Source: an uncultured bacterium
GTDB lineage: Bacteria; Patescibacteriota; Minisyncoccia; Phycocordibacterales; UBA9973
DNA length: 64,000 bases
Assembly: GCA_937895515.1 (NCBI GenBank)
Contig: CALAYS010000157.1
Span: 32,290 to 96,289, forward strand
Reading direction: 5' to 3'
Shown: positions 8,118 to 16,341 of the stretch, one piece after another
How positions within the stretch are numbered: position 1 is the stretch's first letter
Layout of the letters: each line of letters opens with the position of its first letter
Translations under genes and position numbers: made by a program
Notes under the pieces: generated by a model
Seen by the model: the letters and a program-made list of their open reading frames with translations, nothing else
Told to the model about the DNA's origin: nothing
Database searches by the model: none

Positions 8118-10016
8118 ATGGGAAAAATCATAGGTATTGATCTAGGTACAACAAACAGTGCAGTAGCTATTATAGAAGCTGGGCAACCAAAAATTATAGA
8201 GAATATAGAAGGTAACCGTACTACTCCAAGTATCGTAGCAATTAGTAAAACAGGTGAAAGACTTGTGGGATTACTGGCTAAACGCCAAGCTGTAACAAAC
8301 CCGGAAAATACTATTTATGGTATTAAACGGTTCATGGGGCATCTTTTCTCTGACCCAGAAATAATGAAAGGTAAAGATACTTTGTCATTTAAAACACAGG
8401 CCGGCCAAGATGGTGGAGTAATGGTTAAAATTGGTGAAGAATTTACTCGTCCAGAGGAAATCTCTGCAATGATATTAGCTAAAATCAAAGCTGATGTTGA
8501 AGCTAAGCTTGGTGAAAAAGTTACCGAAGCTGTAATTACAGTTCCTGCGTATTTTAATGACGCCCAAAGAAAAGCTACTAAAGATGCCGGAGCTATTGCT
8601 GGTCTTGATGTTAAAAGAATTATCAATGAACCAACAGCAGCCGCACTTGCATATGGATTTAACAAAAAGAAAAATGAAAAAATCGCAGTTTATGACTTTG
8701 GAGGTGGAACATTTGATGTTTCTATTCTAGAAGTTGGTGATGATGTTATTGAAGTTAAATCAACCGATGGGGATTCACACATGGGTGGTGAAGACATTGA
8801 TCAAAAAATAATCCGCTTTATTGCTGATGAATTCAAAAAAGAAAGTGGTATTGATATAACAAAAGACACCCTAGCATTGCAACGCCTTAAAGAAGCTGCA
8901 GAGAAAGTTAAACACGAATTATCAACTACTATGGAGTCTGAAATAAACATTCCGTTTATTACATCTGACGCTAGTGGCCCAAAACATTTACTATTAAAGA
9001 TGACTCGTGCAAAGCTGGAAGAACTAGCAAAAGAATACATTGACCGATCAATTGAAATTACAAAGCGTGCAATCGAAGCTAGTCCTTTTAAGGCCTCAGA
9101 AATTGATGAAGTTATTCTTGTTGGTGGACAAACCCGTATGCCAGCAATTATCGAAGCAGTAAAAGCATTATTTGGTAAAGAACCAAACCGCACAATTAAC
9201 CCAGATGAAGTTGTAGCATTAGGTGCTGCAGTCCAAGGTGGAGTTTTGCAAGGTGATGTTAGGGATGTATTACTGCTAGATGTTATTCCACTATCACTAG
9301 GTATTGAAACATTAGGTGGTGTTGCTACAAAATTAATCGAGAAAAACACAACTATTCCTACAAACCGTTCGCAAGTATTTTCAACTGCAGGTGATAACCA
9401 AACCAGTGTTGAGATTCACATTACTCAAGGTGAACGCCAAATGGTGCAAGATAATAAATCACTTGGTAGATTTATTCTAGATGGTATTCCACCAGCTCCA
9501 CGCGGTATGCCACAAATTGAAGTGACTTTTGATGTAGACGCTAACGGTATACTTTCTGTTAAAGCTAAAGACAAAGCCAGTGGTAAAGAACAAAGTATTC
9601 GTATTGAAGCATCATCAGGTCTATCTGATGCTGATATTGAAAAGATGAAACAAGATGCTGAAAAATATGCCGAAGAAGACGCAAAGAAAAAAGAATTAGT
9701 TGATACTAAAAACACTGCCGAGATGCTACTGTACACTGCGGAAAAATCTCTAAAAGATGCAGAGGGTAAAGTTAGTACTGAAACAAAAGAATTGGTAGAA
9801 AAATCAATTGCTGATTTGAAAGCTGTTAAAGACGGTGATGACCAAAATGCAATTAAAGAAAAAACTGAAAGCCTAAGCAGTGCAATGAGTAAAATTGGTG
9901 AAGAAATGAATAAAGCTAACCAAGATGCTCCAAAAACAGAATCTGGAGCACAATCTGAAGCTAAAGAAGCAGAATTTACAGAGAAAAAAGAAGATGAGGG
10001 AGAAAAGAGCGCCTAA
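8118..10016 (+). CDS. dnaK: Chaperone DnaK (Hsp70)
   Basis: A 632-residue ATP-dependent chaperone. The ATPase domain (about 1-380) shows GIDLGTTNSAVA, VPAYFNDAQRKATKDAG, INEPTAAALAYG and DFGGGTFDVS. The substrate-binding domain follows (DVIPLSLGIETLGG near 395), then a helical lid and an acidic, Lys-rich tail without the classical EEVD-like end. dnaJ lies downstream after a SpoU methyltransferase whose start overlaps the dnaK end by 23 bases. No grpE or hrcA is in the window. Confidence 0.97.
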   Translation: MGKIIGIDLGTTNSAVAIIEAGQPKIIENIEGNRTTPSIVAISKTGERLVGLLAKRQAVTNPENTIYGIKRFMGHLFSDPEIMKGKDTLSFKTQAGQDGGVMVKIGEEFTRPEEISAMILAKIKADVEAKLGEKVTEAVITVPAYFNDAQRKATKDAGAIAGLDVKRIINEPTAAALAYGFNKKKNEKIAVYDFGGGTFDVSILEVGDDVIEVKSTDGDSHMGGEDIDQKIIRFIADEFKKESGIDITKDTLALQRLKEAAEKVKHELSTTMESEINIPFITSDASGPKHLLLKMTRAKLEELAKEYIDRSIEITKRAIEASPFKASEIDEVILVGGQTRMPAIIEAVKALFGKEPNRTINPDEVVALGAAVQGGVLQGDVRDVLLLDVIPLSLGIETLGGVATKLIEKNTTIPTNRSQVFSTAGDNQTSVEIHITQGERQMVQDNKSLGRFILDGIPPAPRGMPQIEVTFDVDANGILSVKAKDKASGKEQSIRIEASSGLSDADIEKMKQDAEKYAEEDAKKKELVDTKNTAEMLLYTAEKSLKDAEGKVSTETKELVEKSIADLKAVKDGDDQNAIKEKTESLSSAMSKIGEEMNKANQDAPKTESGAQSEAKEAEFTEKKEDEGEKSA

Positions 10017-10545
10017 ATACAAGGTGCCAGCAAATATCGCGGAAAGTAATACAACTCTTCGCGATGTTTTGCGTAACCTTAAAGATCGTAAAAATGCTTG
10101 CATCGTAGTACTGGATGAACTAACCGATGTACACAATGTTGGGGCAATTATTCGGTCCAGTGTTGCGTCTGGTGTAGATGCAATAGTTATTGCTAAAAAC
10201 AACCAAGCTCCAATTAATGACACTGTAATGCATACATCAGCCGGTACAGCTGGGATGATTCCAGTAATTGCTATGAATGTTAATGATGCCATCCGCACAA
10301 TGAAAGAAAATGGTTTTTGGGTGCATGGATTATTTATGAGTGGTGAGACTAATTTATGGAAATCAGATTTAACTGGTAAAGTTGGTATAGTTGTAGGGTC
10401 CGAAGGTGAAGGCATCCATGCTATGACTATGAAATTGTGTGATTATGGTTTAGCTATACCTATGGATTCTAAAGTTGAATCACTAAATGCATCTGTTAGC
10501 GTAGCCGTGGCTCTTTATGAGCGTTTACGACAAATTAGTATATAA
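9994..10545 (+). CDS. SpoU-family RNA 2'-O-methyltransferase (TrmH/RlmB-like, minimal)
   Basis: A 183-residue SPOUT methyltransferase. The three family motifs are visible: LDELTDVHNVGAIIRSS, GIVVGSEGEGIHAMTMKLCD and SLNASVSVAVALYERLR. The start at 9994 (MREKRAPKY) overlaps dnaK by 23 bases; an upstream ATG at 9925 would add only a low-complexity Lys/Gln-rich stretch read from the dnaK tail. The L30e-like substrate domain of RlmB is absent, so it may act on rRNA (Gm2251 type) or tRNA G18; the sequence does not decide. Confidence 0.85.
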   Translation: MREKRAPKYKVPANIAESNTTLRDVLRNLKDRKNACIVVLDELTDVHNVGAIIRSSVASGVDAIVIAKNNQAPINDTVMHTSAGTAGMIPVIAMNVNDAIRTMKENGFWVHGLFMSGETNLWKSDLTGKVGIVVGSEGEGIHAMTMKLCDYGLAIPMDSKVESLNASVSVAVALYERLRQISI

Positions 10546-10546
10546 T
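10541..10546 (+). promoter_or_regulatory. -10 box of dnaJ, 6 bases before the ATG
   Basis: TATAAT overlaps the stop region of the upstream gene and lies exactly 6 bases before the ATG at 10553. Transcription would begin at the start codon. Confidence 0.65.
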
Positions 10547-10552
10547 AATTTT

Positions 10553-11629
10553 ATGGCAAAAGATTATTACGAAATATTAGGAATACAAAAAGGTGCATCG
10601 AAAGATGAGATAAAAAAAGCTTTTCATAAAATGGCACACAAATATCATCCGGATAAAAATGGTGGTGATGATGCTAAATTTAAAGAAGCCAATGAAGCTT
10701 ATCAAGTCCTAAGTGATGACACTAAACGCGTACAGTATGACCAATTTGGACATGCAGATTTTTCTGGTGCAGGAGCTGGCGGATATGGTGGGGCTAATTA
10801 TGGTGGATTCTCTCAGCAAGGATTTGATTTTGATATGGGGGATTTGGGTGATATATTTGGTGACTTTTTTGGTGGTGGAATGGGCGGACGATCCCAATCA
10901 CGCGTTAAAAAAGGCCGTGATTTAGCCACAGAAATAAATTTAACTTTTAATGAAGCAATTTTTGGAGCTGAAAAAATAATCCGTATCAAAAAACCAAGCA
11001 AATGTAATACTTGTAGTGGCACCGGTGGCGCCAAAGATGAACCATTAACTAATTGTTCCAAATGTAATGGATCAGGACAAATTACAAATATTCGCCGAAC
11101 AATGTTAGGAGCATTCCAAGAAACAATAGAATGTGACAATTGTTATGGAACAGGAAAAATAGTAAAAAAGAAATGTAATACTTGTAGTGGGACTGGTGCT
11201 GAAAATAAAGAAATTGAATTAACTATAAACATTCCAGCAGGGTCCAGTAATGGTGATACCTTAAAACTAACCGGCGGCGGTGAATTTATTAAGAATGGTA
11301 AAATGGGTGATTTGTATTTAAACCTTATTGTTAAGAATAATCCCAATGTGGAACGATCTGGCGCAAATTTAGTTTATAATTTAAACATTACACCTACCGA
11401 AGCTATCTTAGGTGCTAAAAAAGACATTGAATTAATCGATGGGGTCATTACGGTAACAGTACCTGCTGGGTCAAATGATGGAGAGAATCTAATAATTAAA
11501 TCACGTGGTATACCACACAGTGGTGGGTCTCGCGGTAGTGCAATACTTCGAATTAAAATAAATATCCCTAAAAAGCTTTCTAAAAAAGCTAAAGAGCTAC
11601 TAGAAGAGCTCAAAAAAGAGGGAATATAA
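10553..11629 (+). CDS. dnaJ: Chaperone DnaJ (Hsp40)
   Basis: The DnaK co-chaperone, 358 aa from the ATG at 10553 (MAKDYYEILG); an earlier ATG at 10517 would extend it by residues foreign to the family. The J domain (1-70) has the HPD motif (KYHPDKNGG), followed by a Gly/Phe region, then four CxxCxGxG zinc motifs (CNTCSGTG, CSKCNGSG, CDNCYGTG, CNTCSGTG) at about 135-200, and the C-terminal client-binding domains. It is complete and type I. Confidence 0.96.
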   Translation: MAKDYYEILGIQKGASKDEIKKAFHKMAHKYHPDKNGGDDAKFKEANEAYQVLSDDTKRVQYDQFGHADFSGAGAGGYGGANYGGFSQQGFDFDMGDLGDIFGDFFGGGMGGRSQSRVKKGRDLATEINLTFNEAIFGAEKIIRIKKPSKCNTCSGTGGAKDEPLTNCSKCNGSGQITNIRRTMLGAFQETIECDNCYGTGKIVKKKCNTCSGTGAENKEIELTINIPAGSSNGDTLKLTGGGEFIKNGKMGDLYLNLIVKNNPNVERSGANLVYNLNITPTEAILGAKKDIELIDGVITVTVPAGSNDGENLIIKSRGIPHSGGSRGSAILRIKINIPKKLSKKAKELLEELKKEGI

Positions 11630-11658
11630 TCCCAAATATTGCAATTTATCACTATTTA

Positions 11659-11667
11659 TGCTATAAA
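11659..11667 (+). promoter_or_regulatory. Extended -10 promoter of rpmE
   Basis: TGCTATAAA lies 9 bases before the ATG at 11677. The predicted leader is 2-3 nt. Confidence 0.65.
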
Positions 11668-11676
11668 TATTCTTAT

Positions 11677-11934
11677 ATGAAGAAAGATATTCACCCAAAA
11701 GATTACCGTAAAGTTGTATTTATTGACTCTGGAACAGGAGCCCAATTTTTAACTTTTTCTACTGTTAAAACTACAGAAACTGTTAAATACGAAGGTGATG
11801 GTAAAGAATACCCAGCATACTTTGTTGAAATTTCATCAGCAACTCATCCTTTTTATACAGGACAAGAAAGAGTTCTTGACACTGCAGGACGTGTTGATAA
11901 ATTCAAGAAACGCGCATCTCTTAAGAAAGCTTAA
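11677..11934 (+). CDS. rpmE2: Ribosomal protein bL31, type B (zinc-free)
   Basis: An 85-residue large-subunit protein. It begins MKKDIHPKDYRKVVF and has HPFYTGQERVLDTAGRVDKFKKR near the C terminus, as in L31. The Cys pairs of the zinc-binding form are absent, and the length fits the type B form. It is flanked by its own promoter and a terminator. Confidence 0.93.
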   Translation: MKKDIHPKDYRKVVFIDSGTGAQFLTFSTVKTTETVKYEGDGKEYPAYFVEISSATHPFYTGQERVLDTAGRVDKFKKRASLKKA

Positions 11935-11944
11935 CTATTTTAAG

Positions 11945-12006
11945 GTACTCCCTTTTTCTCCTATAATTTTAGGGGATATGTCTTAAAGACACAGGGGGTA
12001 TTTTTT
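11945..12006 (+). terminator. Terminator after rpmE
   Basis: TACTCCC near 11945 can pair with GGGGGTA near 11995-12001, with a small inner hairpin TGTCTT-A-AAGACA, followed by TTTTTT. The prfA promoter begins within the T tract. Confidence 0.6.
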
Positions 12007-12014
12007 GTTATAAT
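12006..12014 (+). promoter_or_regulatory. Extended -10 promoter of prfA
   Basis: TGTTATAAT lies 13 bases before the ATG at 12028, giving a predicted leader of about 7 nt with no Shine-Dalgarno. Confidence 0.65.
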
Positions 12015-12027
12015 AATTTACATAAAT

Positions 12028-12969
12028 ATGTTAGACATTGAAAAATTAAAAGAGAATTACAAAACCGAATTTCTTGCACATCAGTACGAGAAGCTTTTGC
12101 GTGAAAAAGAAGAAGTTGAAAAAATGATAACAGACAACCCAGATATGGCGGATATGGCAGTTGAAGAATTATCAATGATTGAAATGCAGATAAAATCTAT
12201 AGTTGACCAAGTTGCTGAAATTGAAAAATCTGAAAAAGAGGAAGAAGAATTCCCAAATGAAGTCGTTGTTGAAATGCGCGCTGGCGCTGGTGGAGATGAA
12301 GCCAGCTTGTTTGCTAGCGAGCTTTCACAAATGTATCAACGTTATGCTGCAAAGAAAAAATGGGCAGTGCACATGCTAGATGATGATACTTTTCAAATCC
12401 GCGGACAAGACGTATACAAACTACTAAGGTTTGAAACCGGAGTTCATCGAGTTCAAAGAATTCCACTAACTGAAAAAAATGGACGAATCCATACTTCAAC
12501 TGCTAGTGTAGCTATACTTCCAATTCGTAAAAAAACTAAAATCACAATTAACCCAGCTGATCTAGAAATGGAATTATCTCGTGCTGGGGGTGCTGGTGGG
12601 CAAAACGTTAACAAGGTTGAAACCGCAGTAAGACTAATCCATAAACCAACAGGGTTAGCAGTGCGCTGTACCATGGAACGGTCTCAATTAGCTAACCGCG
12701 ACCGTGCAATGGAAATGCTTCAAGCTAAACTACAAATGATGGAAGATGAGCGTGAAGCTGCTAAATACGCCGGAGACAGAGCCAGTCAAATTGGTACAGC
12801 AGACAGAAGTGAAAAAATTAGAACTTATAATTTCCCGCAAGATAGAATAACCGACCACCGTATACGAATGTCATGGCACAATTTACCTAAAATCATGATG
12901 GGGGAAATTGATGACATTATTGATGCTTTTCAAAATGGTGTTATTGGTGACGCTGGCGAAGAAGAATAA
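12028..12969 (+). CDS. prfA: Peptide chain release factor 1
   Basis: RF1 releases peptides at UAA and UAG. The GGQ loop (RAGGAGGQNVNKVETAVR) is near residue 193 and the codon-recognition region reads GVHRVQRIPLTEKNGRIHTS, with a P-x-T tripeptide as in RF1 rather than the SPF of RF2. At 313 aa it is about 45 residues shorter than the usual 360, the loss being in N-terminal domain 1. This fits the stop codon use of the window, where nearly every gene ends in UAA or UAG. Confidence 0.95.
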   Translation: MLDIEKLKENYKTEFLAHQYEKLLREKEEVEKMITDNPDMADMAVEELSMIEMQIKSIVDQVAEIEKSEKEEEEFPNEVVVEMRAGAGGDEASLFASELSQMYQRYAAKKKWAVHMLDDDTFQIRGQDVYKLLRFETGVHRVQRIPLTEKNGRIHTSTASVAILPIRKKTKITINPADLEMELSRAGGAGGQNVNKVETAVRLIHKPTGLAVRCTMERSQLANRDRAMEMLQAKLQMMEDEREAAKYAGDRASQIGTADRSEKIRTYNFPQDRITDHRIRMSWHNLPKIMMGEIDDIIDAFQNGVIGDAGEEE

Positions 12970-12986
12970 AGAGATAATCTAAAATA

Positions 12987-13020
12987 AAATGACTAAGATA
13001 TTTGCATCTTGGTCATTTTT
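12987..13020 (+). terminator. Terminator after prfA
   Basis: AAATGAC-t-AAGAT pairs with ATCTT-g-GTCATTT around an ATTTGC loop, followed by T residues. Confidence 0.75.
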
Positions 13021-13054
13021 ATGTTAAAATATTGCCGACTTAAAAAACTGAAAA

Positions 13055-14341
13055 ATGAACAAAACAAAAATTTTTAACGGAACAGTAGCATCGATACTAC
13101 TAGGACTCTTACTTTTCTTTGCTTGGGTTTCTGACCCAATGGACTCTTACGTAGAGGGCCTAGTATGTGTATTCTTGCTTATAGGATTCTTTGTCTTTTT
13201 AGACAAAGTTATGCCTGCTAGTTTTTGTTTAGCATTGTTAATGTTAAGCACTAACGCTATTAATGCGCAGAACAAAAAACCAGTTGGACTTGAAAATTTA
13301 AAATATCAGGACGCTGTTAGAATAGGATGGACAAGTCCTGATTTTAAAGAACTAATACCAAAAAAATTAGTACCACCTTATGATACTAGCAAAAAAACAA
13401 GTTTTGGTTCCTTAACAAGGAAGGTTTTAGCCTCTGATAAAACAAAAGAAATTTTTTTTGTTAAAACTGAAGCTATAGATACACCTCCTAAAAAAAACGA
13501 AGCACTTTCTCTAAAAAAAGAAGACCACACTTTTATCTTTAAAAAAGAAAAAACAGGGCAAATATGCTCAAATGGTCTGGAAAAACTAGAGTTTACGCTC
13601 TCAACAAAAAAAAATCTAGATTTTATAGTACAAGAGCATTTCTATGCACCCTGGAGACTAGAAGGAAGGTTTTTTATTCAAATCGAGTCAGAATGGGGTG
13701 GAAAAATACCGTTGTTATGGATAAATGGGGCTTTTGATTTAACCGATGGGGAATTTCCTTTACATGCTGGTATTGATCTTGGTTTTAATCAAGATCATCA
13801 GGAAATATCTTACGGGGCTGGTTTTGATCTTTATTGGTCAGATATACCTAAGTTCTATCTAGGTAAAATATCAATAGATATACCAAAGTATTTCCATATT
13901 TTGAGAACTGGTGGAAATGTAATGTCTTTTGCAAGTACTAGAGAACTTAAATCTGTAGACGGTGAAGACTCTGTTGATATTTTAAAAAAACCAGAATTTT
14001 CGTTGTTTTTTCAAAGCCAGCCATTCCATGTAAACAAAAACCTATCTGTTTTTTTTGAAGGATCAAGTCAGTTAGTTAATAAAACTAACAATTTCTTTGA
14101 ATTAGAGATAGGACTAAAACATGAAGAAATACTCGATAATTTAATCGGTATTGGATTGCGTCTAGCATATGAAGATTCAAAATTCCATTCTTTTTCTGGA
14201 GTCATTAGATTTAATGTTTCTAATCCAAATCCAAAACTTTTAGAAAAAGAAGTAAAAAAGAAAAAAAGAAAAAAAACAATAGCATCGACCTTTCGGGGTA
14301 GGTGCTTTTTTATTTGCAAAATAATACAATTAAATACATAA
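13055..14341 (+). CDS. Unrecognised membrane-anchored beta-rich protein, frame runs into its terminator
   Basis: A 428-residue reading frame. Residues 5-75 hold two or three hydrophobic segments; the rest is rich in alternating hydrophobic and polar residues (LWINGAFDLTDGEFPLHAGIDLGF, GAGFDLYWSDIPKFYLG), suggesting beta strands. After a Lys-rich run (KKKKRKK) the frame reads 20 more residues through a stem-loop at 14281-14306, which looks like a terminator. A TAG in the neighbouring frame at 14280-14282 sits just before that stem, so a homopolymer indel in the A-rich run may have extended the frame. TGTTAAAAT at 13022-13030 is a candidate promoter. No family is recognised. Confidence 0.55.
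   Translation: MNKTKIFNGTVASILLGLLLFFAWVSDPMDSYVEGLVCVFLLIGFFVFLDKVMPASFCLALLMLSTNAINAQNKKPVGLENLKYQDAVRIGWTSPDFKELIPKKLVPPYDTSKKTSFGSLTRKVLASDKTKEIFFVKTEAIDTPPKKNEALSLKKEDHTFIFKKEKTGQICSNGLEKLEFTLSTKKNLDFIVQEHFYAPWRLEGRFFIQIESEWGGKIPLLWINGAFDLTDGEFPLHAGIDLGFNQDHQEISYGAGFDLYWSDIPKFYLGKISIDIPKYFHILRTGGNVMSFASTRELKSVDGEDSVDILKKPEFSLFFQSQPFHVNKNLSVFFEGSSQLVNKTNNFFELEIGLKHEEILDNLIGIGLRLAYEDSKFHSFSGVIRFNVSNPNPKLLEKEVKKKKRKKTIASTFRGRCFFICKIIQLNT
14281..14312 (+). terminator. Terminator-like hairpin at the end of the 13.0 kb gene
   Basis: AGCATCGACC pairs with GGTAGGTGCT (one mismatch, one wobble) around TTTCGG, followed by TTTTTTAT. It lies inside the nominal reading frame of the upstream gene. 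Confidence 0.75.
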
Positions 14342-14358
14342 TATAAAAAATTAAAAAC

Positions 14359-14571
14359 ATGAACTTTTTACCCAAAAAAACAGTGGGGTATATACTCCTC
14401 ACATTAATTTTTATTGCTTTTGCTGTAGTATTTTTTATTTTCTCTAAAAATGAGCCGACAAAGAGTAATATCCCTTTAAAATGGGAGTATATAGGAACCG
14501 CACTATTTTTTGTAGTATTTGCTATTGCCGCTTTAATAAGGGCATTTAGGCACTATAAAAATGTTACTTAA
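14359..14571 (+). CDS. Small two-segment membrane protein, unknown
   Basis: A 70-residue protein with two transmembrane segments (about residues 8-28, TVGYILLTLIFIAFAVVFFIF, and 45-62, GTALFFVVFAIAALIRAF) joined by a short polar loop. It sits between the unknown 13.0 kb gene and tRNA-Ile and is followed by a terminator. No family is recognised. Confidence 0.55.
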   Translation: MNFLPKKTVGYILLTLIFIAFAVVFFIFSKNEPTKSNIPLKWEYIGTALFFVVFAIAALIRAFRHYKNVT

Positions 14572-14606
14572 ATGTAACAAAAAGAAAAATAATAAAAGAA
14601 AAATAA

Positions 14607-14637
14607 GGTTGCTATTCATAAGTAGTAGCCTTTTTAT
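14607..14637 (+). terminator. Terminator after the small membrane gene
   Basis: AAGGTTGCTA pairs with TAGTAGCCTT (two wobble pairs) around TTCATAAG, followed by TTTAT. It separates this unit from the tRNA-atp transcript. Confidence 0.7.
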
Positions 14638-14657
14638 TTGCTTTAAAAGCATAATTT

Positions 14658-14666
14658 TGCTATAAT
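14658..14666 (+). promoter_or_regulatory. Promoter of the tRNA-Ile / ATP synthase transcript
   Basis: TGCTATAAT is a consensus extended -10; TTGCTT at 14638-14643 is a weak -35 at 17-bp spacing. The start point would be near 14673, inside the perfect 12-bp palindrome CTAGGCGCCTAG at 14667-14678, and 38 bases before the tRNA. Confidence 0.75.
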
Positions 14667-14678
14667 CTAGGCGCCTAG
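14667..14678. repeat. 12-bp palindrome at the transcription start of tRNA-Ile
   Basis: CTAGGCGCCTAG is a perfect palindrome directly after the -10 box. It could be an operator or form the 5' end hairpin of the pre-tRNA leader. Confidence 0.5.
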
Positions 14679-14710
14679 TGGATTTAGTCACGGGTTGATC
14701 TTTCGTTTAT

Positions 14711-14782
14711 GCGTGTATAGTTCAGTGGTAGAACGCTGTCCTGATAAGACAGAGGTCCTTGGTCCGATTCCAAGTACACGCA
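14711..14782 (+). tRNA. tRNA-Ile (anticodon GAT)
   Basis: The cloverleaf is complete: acceptor GCGTGTA/TACACGC, D arm GTTC/GAAC with GG in the loop, anticodon arm CTGTC/GACAG with loop CTGATAA (anticodon GAT at 14743-14745), T arm CTTGG/CCAAG, discriminator A at 14782. CCA is not encoded. The T loop reads TCCGATT, so position 55, almost always U, is C. The atpI ATG begins at 14784, only one base after the discriminator. Confidence 0.95.
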
Positions 14783-14783
14783 C

Positions 14784-15110
14784 ATGGATGAAATCCAAAG
14801 TAACATTAATGATGGTAAGAAAAAATCAATCTTATTCAGTCAAGAATTAAGTTTTGGTTTGAATTTATCTTACTGGATAATTTTTCCAGTAATCATTGGG
14901 TTTTTCCTGGGTAGATATATTGTTGATAAATTTAATCTACCAGAATATGTTTTTTATTCAATTTTAATTTTCTTTGTATTATCTTCTTTTTATGGACTCA
15001 GTAAGGAAATTTTAAAATATTTAAAAAAATTACAAAAAGAAGAAACTCGAAAAGTTCCCAAAAACAATGAAATTAAAAATAATGAACAAGATTGGAATAA
15101 ATTTAATTAA
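14784..15110 (+). CDS. atpI: ATP synthase assembly/regulatory protein AtpI (AtpZ-like)
   Basis: A 108-residue protein with two transmembrane segments (about 28-50 and 60-80, LNLSYWIIFPVIIGFFLGRYI and YVFYSILIFFVLSSFYGL) and a basic cytoplasmic tail, as in small AtpI/AtpZ proteins that help form the c-ring. It is the first gene of the ATP synthase operon. It has only one Met, at the proposed start, one base after the tRNA, so there is no room for a leader or Shine-Dalgarno. Confidence 0.8.
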   Translation: MDEIQSNINDGKKKSILFSQELSFGLNLSYWIIFPVIIGFFLGRYIVDKFNLPEYVFYSILIFFVLSSFYGLSKEILKYLKKLQKEETRKVPKNNEIKNNEQDWNKFN

Positions 15111-15112
15111 AC

Positions 15113-16069
15113 ATGACAGACACTAATATAGAAAACAACGAAATACATACAACAAATACAGAAGTTCTTCAGCAAGAAGATCATTCTTCTAGTAACCAAG
15201 AAACATCTCACGAAGCAACACTTTATGCAGAACCTATTGGTACTATTGGATCTTTTACTGTAACTAATGCATTACTAACAAGCTGGATTGCTATATTTAT
15301 TTTTGCAATAATTGTTTTAGTTTTTAGACTTAAGAAAATCAAATTAATCCCAGGAAAATTTCAAAACTTTTTTGAATTAATTATTCATGGGGCTTTAAAT
15401 CTATGTGACCAAGTAACAGGTAACCGCAAGGTTTCAATAAAAGTTTTCCCAATTGTTTTTTCTTTGTTTGTTTTTGTACTAATTAACAACTGGGTTGGAA
15501 TACTTCCAGGAGTTGGGTCTTTTGGTCATATTGTAAATGAAAACGGTCACAGTGTATTTGTACCACTATTACGCGGGGCAACTGCTGATATTAATACAAC
15601 ATTAGCTATTTCTTTGTTTACGGTAATTGCTTCAAATATTTTCGGTATAATTACTCTTGGTTTATGGAAAGGTATAAACAAATACGTAAAAATTTCTGAG
15701 CTTGCTAAAATGCGCAATTTTATGAAAGAACCAACTATCCTAATAGTTGCACCTATTCATTTTTTTGTTGGTATCTTAGAAGCTATTGGTGAAGTTGCTA
15801 AAGTTGCATCACTTACATTTCGTCTTTACGGTAATGTTTTTGCAGGGGAAGTGTTATTAGCTTCTATGGCAGCGATATTTTCATTTCTACTACCAGTACC
15901 ATTTTTATTCTTAGAATTTTTCGTAGGCCTTATACAAGCATTTATCTTTTCAATGCTGACGCTTGTATATTTTTCAATCCAAGCAACCGACCATGATGAA
16001 CACGATTCCCATGAATCTACGCATCATGATGAAAAACATCACGAGCAAATAGCTCAGGGATCGGTTTAA
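15113..16069 (+). CDS. atpB: ATP synthase subunit a
   Basis: The proton-channel stator subunit, 318 aa. It has a polar N-terminal extension of about 45 residues, then five or six membrane helices. The essential Arg lies in SLTFRLYGNVFAGEVLL near residue 240, and the last helix shows GLIQAFIFSMLTLVYFSIQ. A His/Asp/Glu-rich C-terminal tail (about 290-315) is unusual and could bind metal. It follows atpI by two bases. Confidence 0.95.
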   Translation: MTDTNIENNEIHTTNTEVLQQEDHSSSNQETSHEATLYAEPIGTIGSFTVTNALLTSWIAIFIFAIIVLVFRLKKIKLIPGKFQNFFELIIHGALNLCDQVTGNRKVSIKVFPIVFSLFVFVLINNWVGILPGVGSFGHIVNENGHSVFVPLLRGATADINTTLAISLFTVIASNIFGIITLGLWKGINKYVKISELAKMRNFMKEPTILIVAPIHFFVGILEAIGEVAKVASLTFRLYGNVFAGEVLLASMAAIFSFLLPVPFLFLEFFVGLIQAFIFSMLTLVYFSIQATDHDEHDSHESTHHDEKHHEQIAQGSV

Positions 16070-16100
16070 TTATTAGTTATTAGTTAATTTATATAAATTT

Positions 16101-16313
16101 ATGGAAAACATTATGTTCGCAAAAGCTTTCGCTATTGCAGTAGGTGCTATTGGTCCAGCTCTAGCTATTGGTCTTATTGGTTCAAAAGCTATGGAAGCAA
16201 TCGGCCGCAACCCAGAAGCTTCAAGTAAAATTCTTGTTCCTATGCTACTTGCAGCAGCCTTTGCAGAAGCTATTGCTATTTATGCTCTTGTTATTGCATT
16301 TTCAATCAAATAA
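16101..16313 (+). CDS. atpE: ATP synthase subunit c, proton type
   Basis: A 70-residue two-helix proteolipid of the rotor ring. The loop GRNPEA is standard. The ion-binding carboxylate is Glu in AFAEAIAIYALV. The Gln of sodium-type rings is replaced by Ile (ALAIGLIGSKAM), and the Ser/Thr after the Glu are Ala and Ile, so sodium ligands are missing and proton coupling is inferred. Confidence 0.95.
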   Translation: MENIMFAKAFAIAVGAIGPALAIGLIGSKAMEAIGRNPEASSKILVPMLLAAAFAEAIAIYALVIAFSIK

Positions 16314-16341
16314 TATTTAATCACATTAATTAGAAAATTTT

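Noticed and set aside
8315..9736. Long open frames on the minus strand opposite dnaK
   Set aside because: They mirror the codon pattern of dnaK, have no promoter box before their ATGs and no family resemblance; they are antisense shadows.
10517..10552. Longer N terminus for DnaJ
   Set aside because: The family start MAKDYYEILG is at 10553, and TATAAT lies exactly 6 bases before it.
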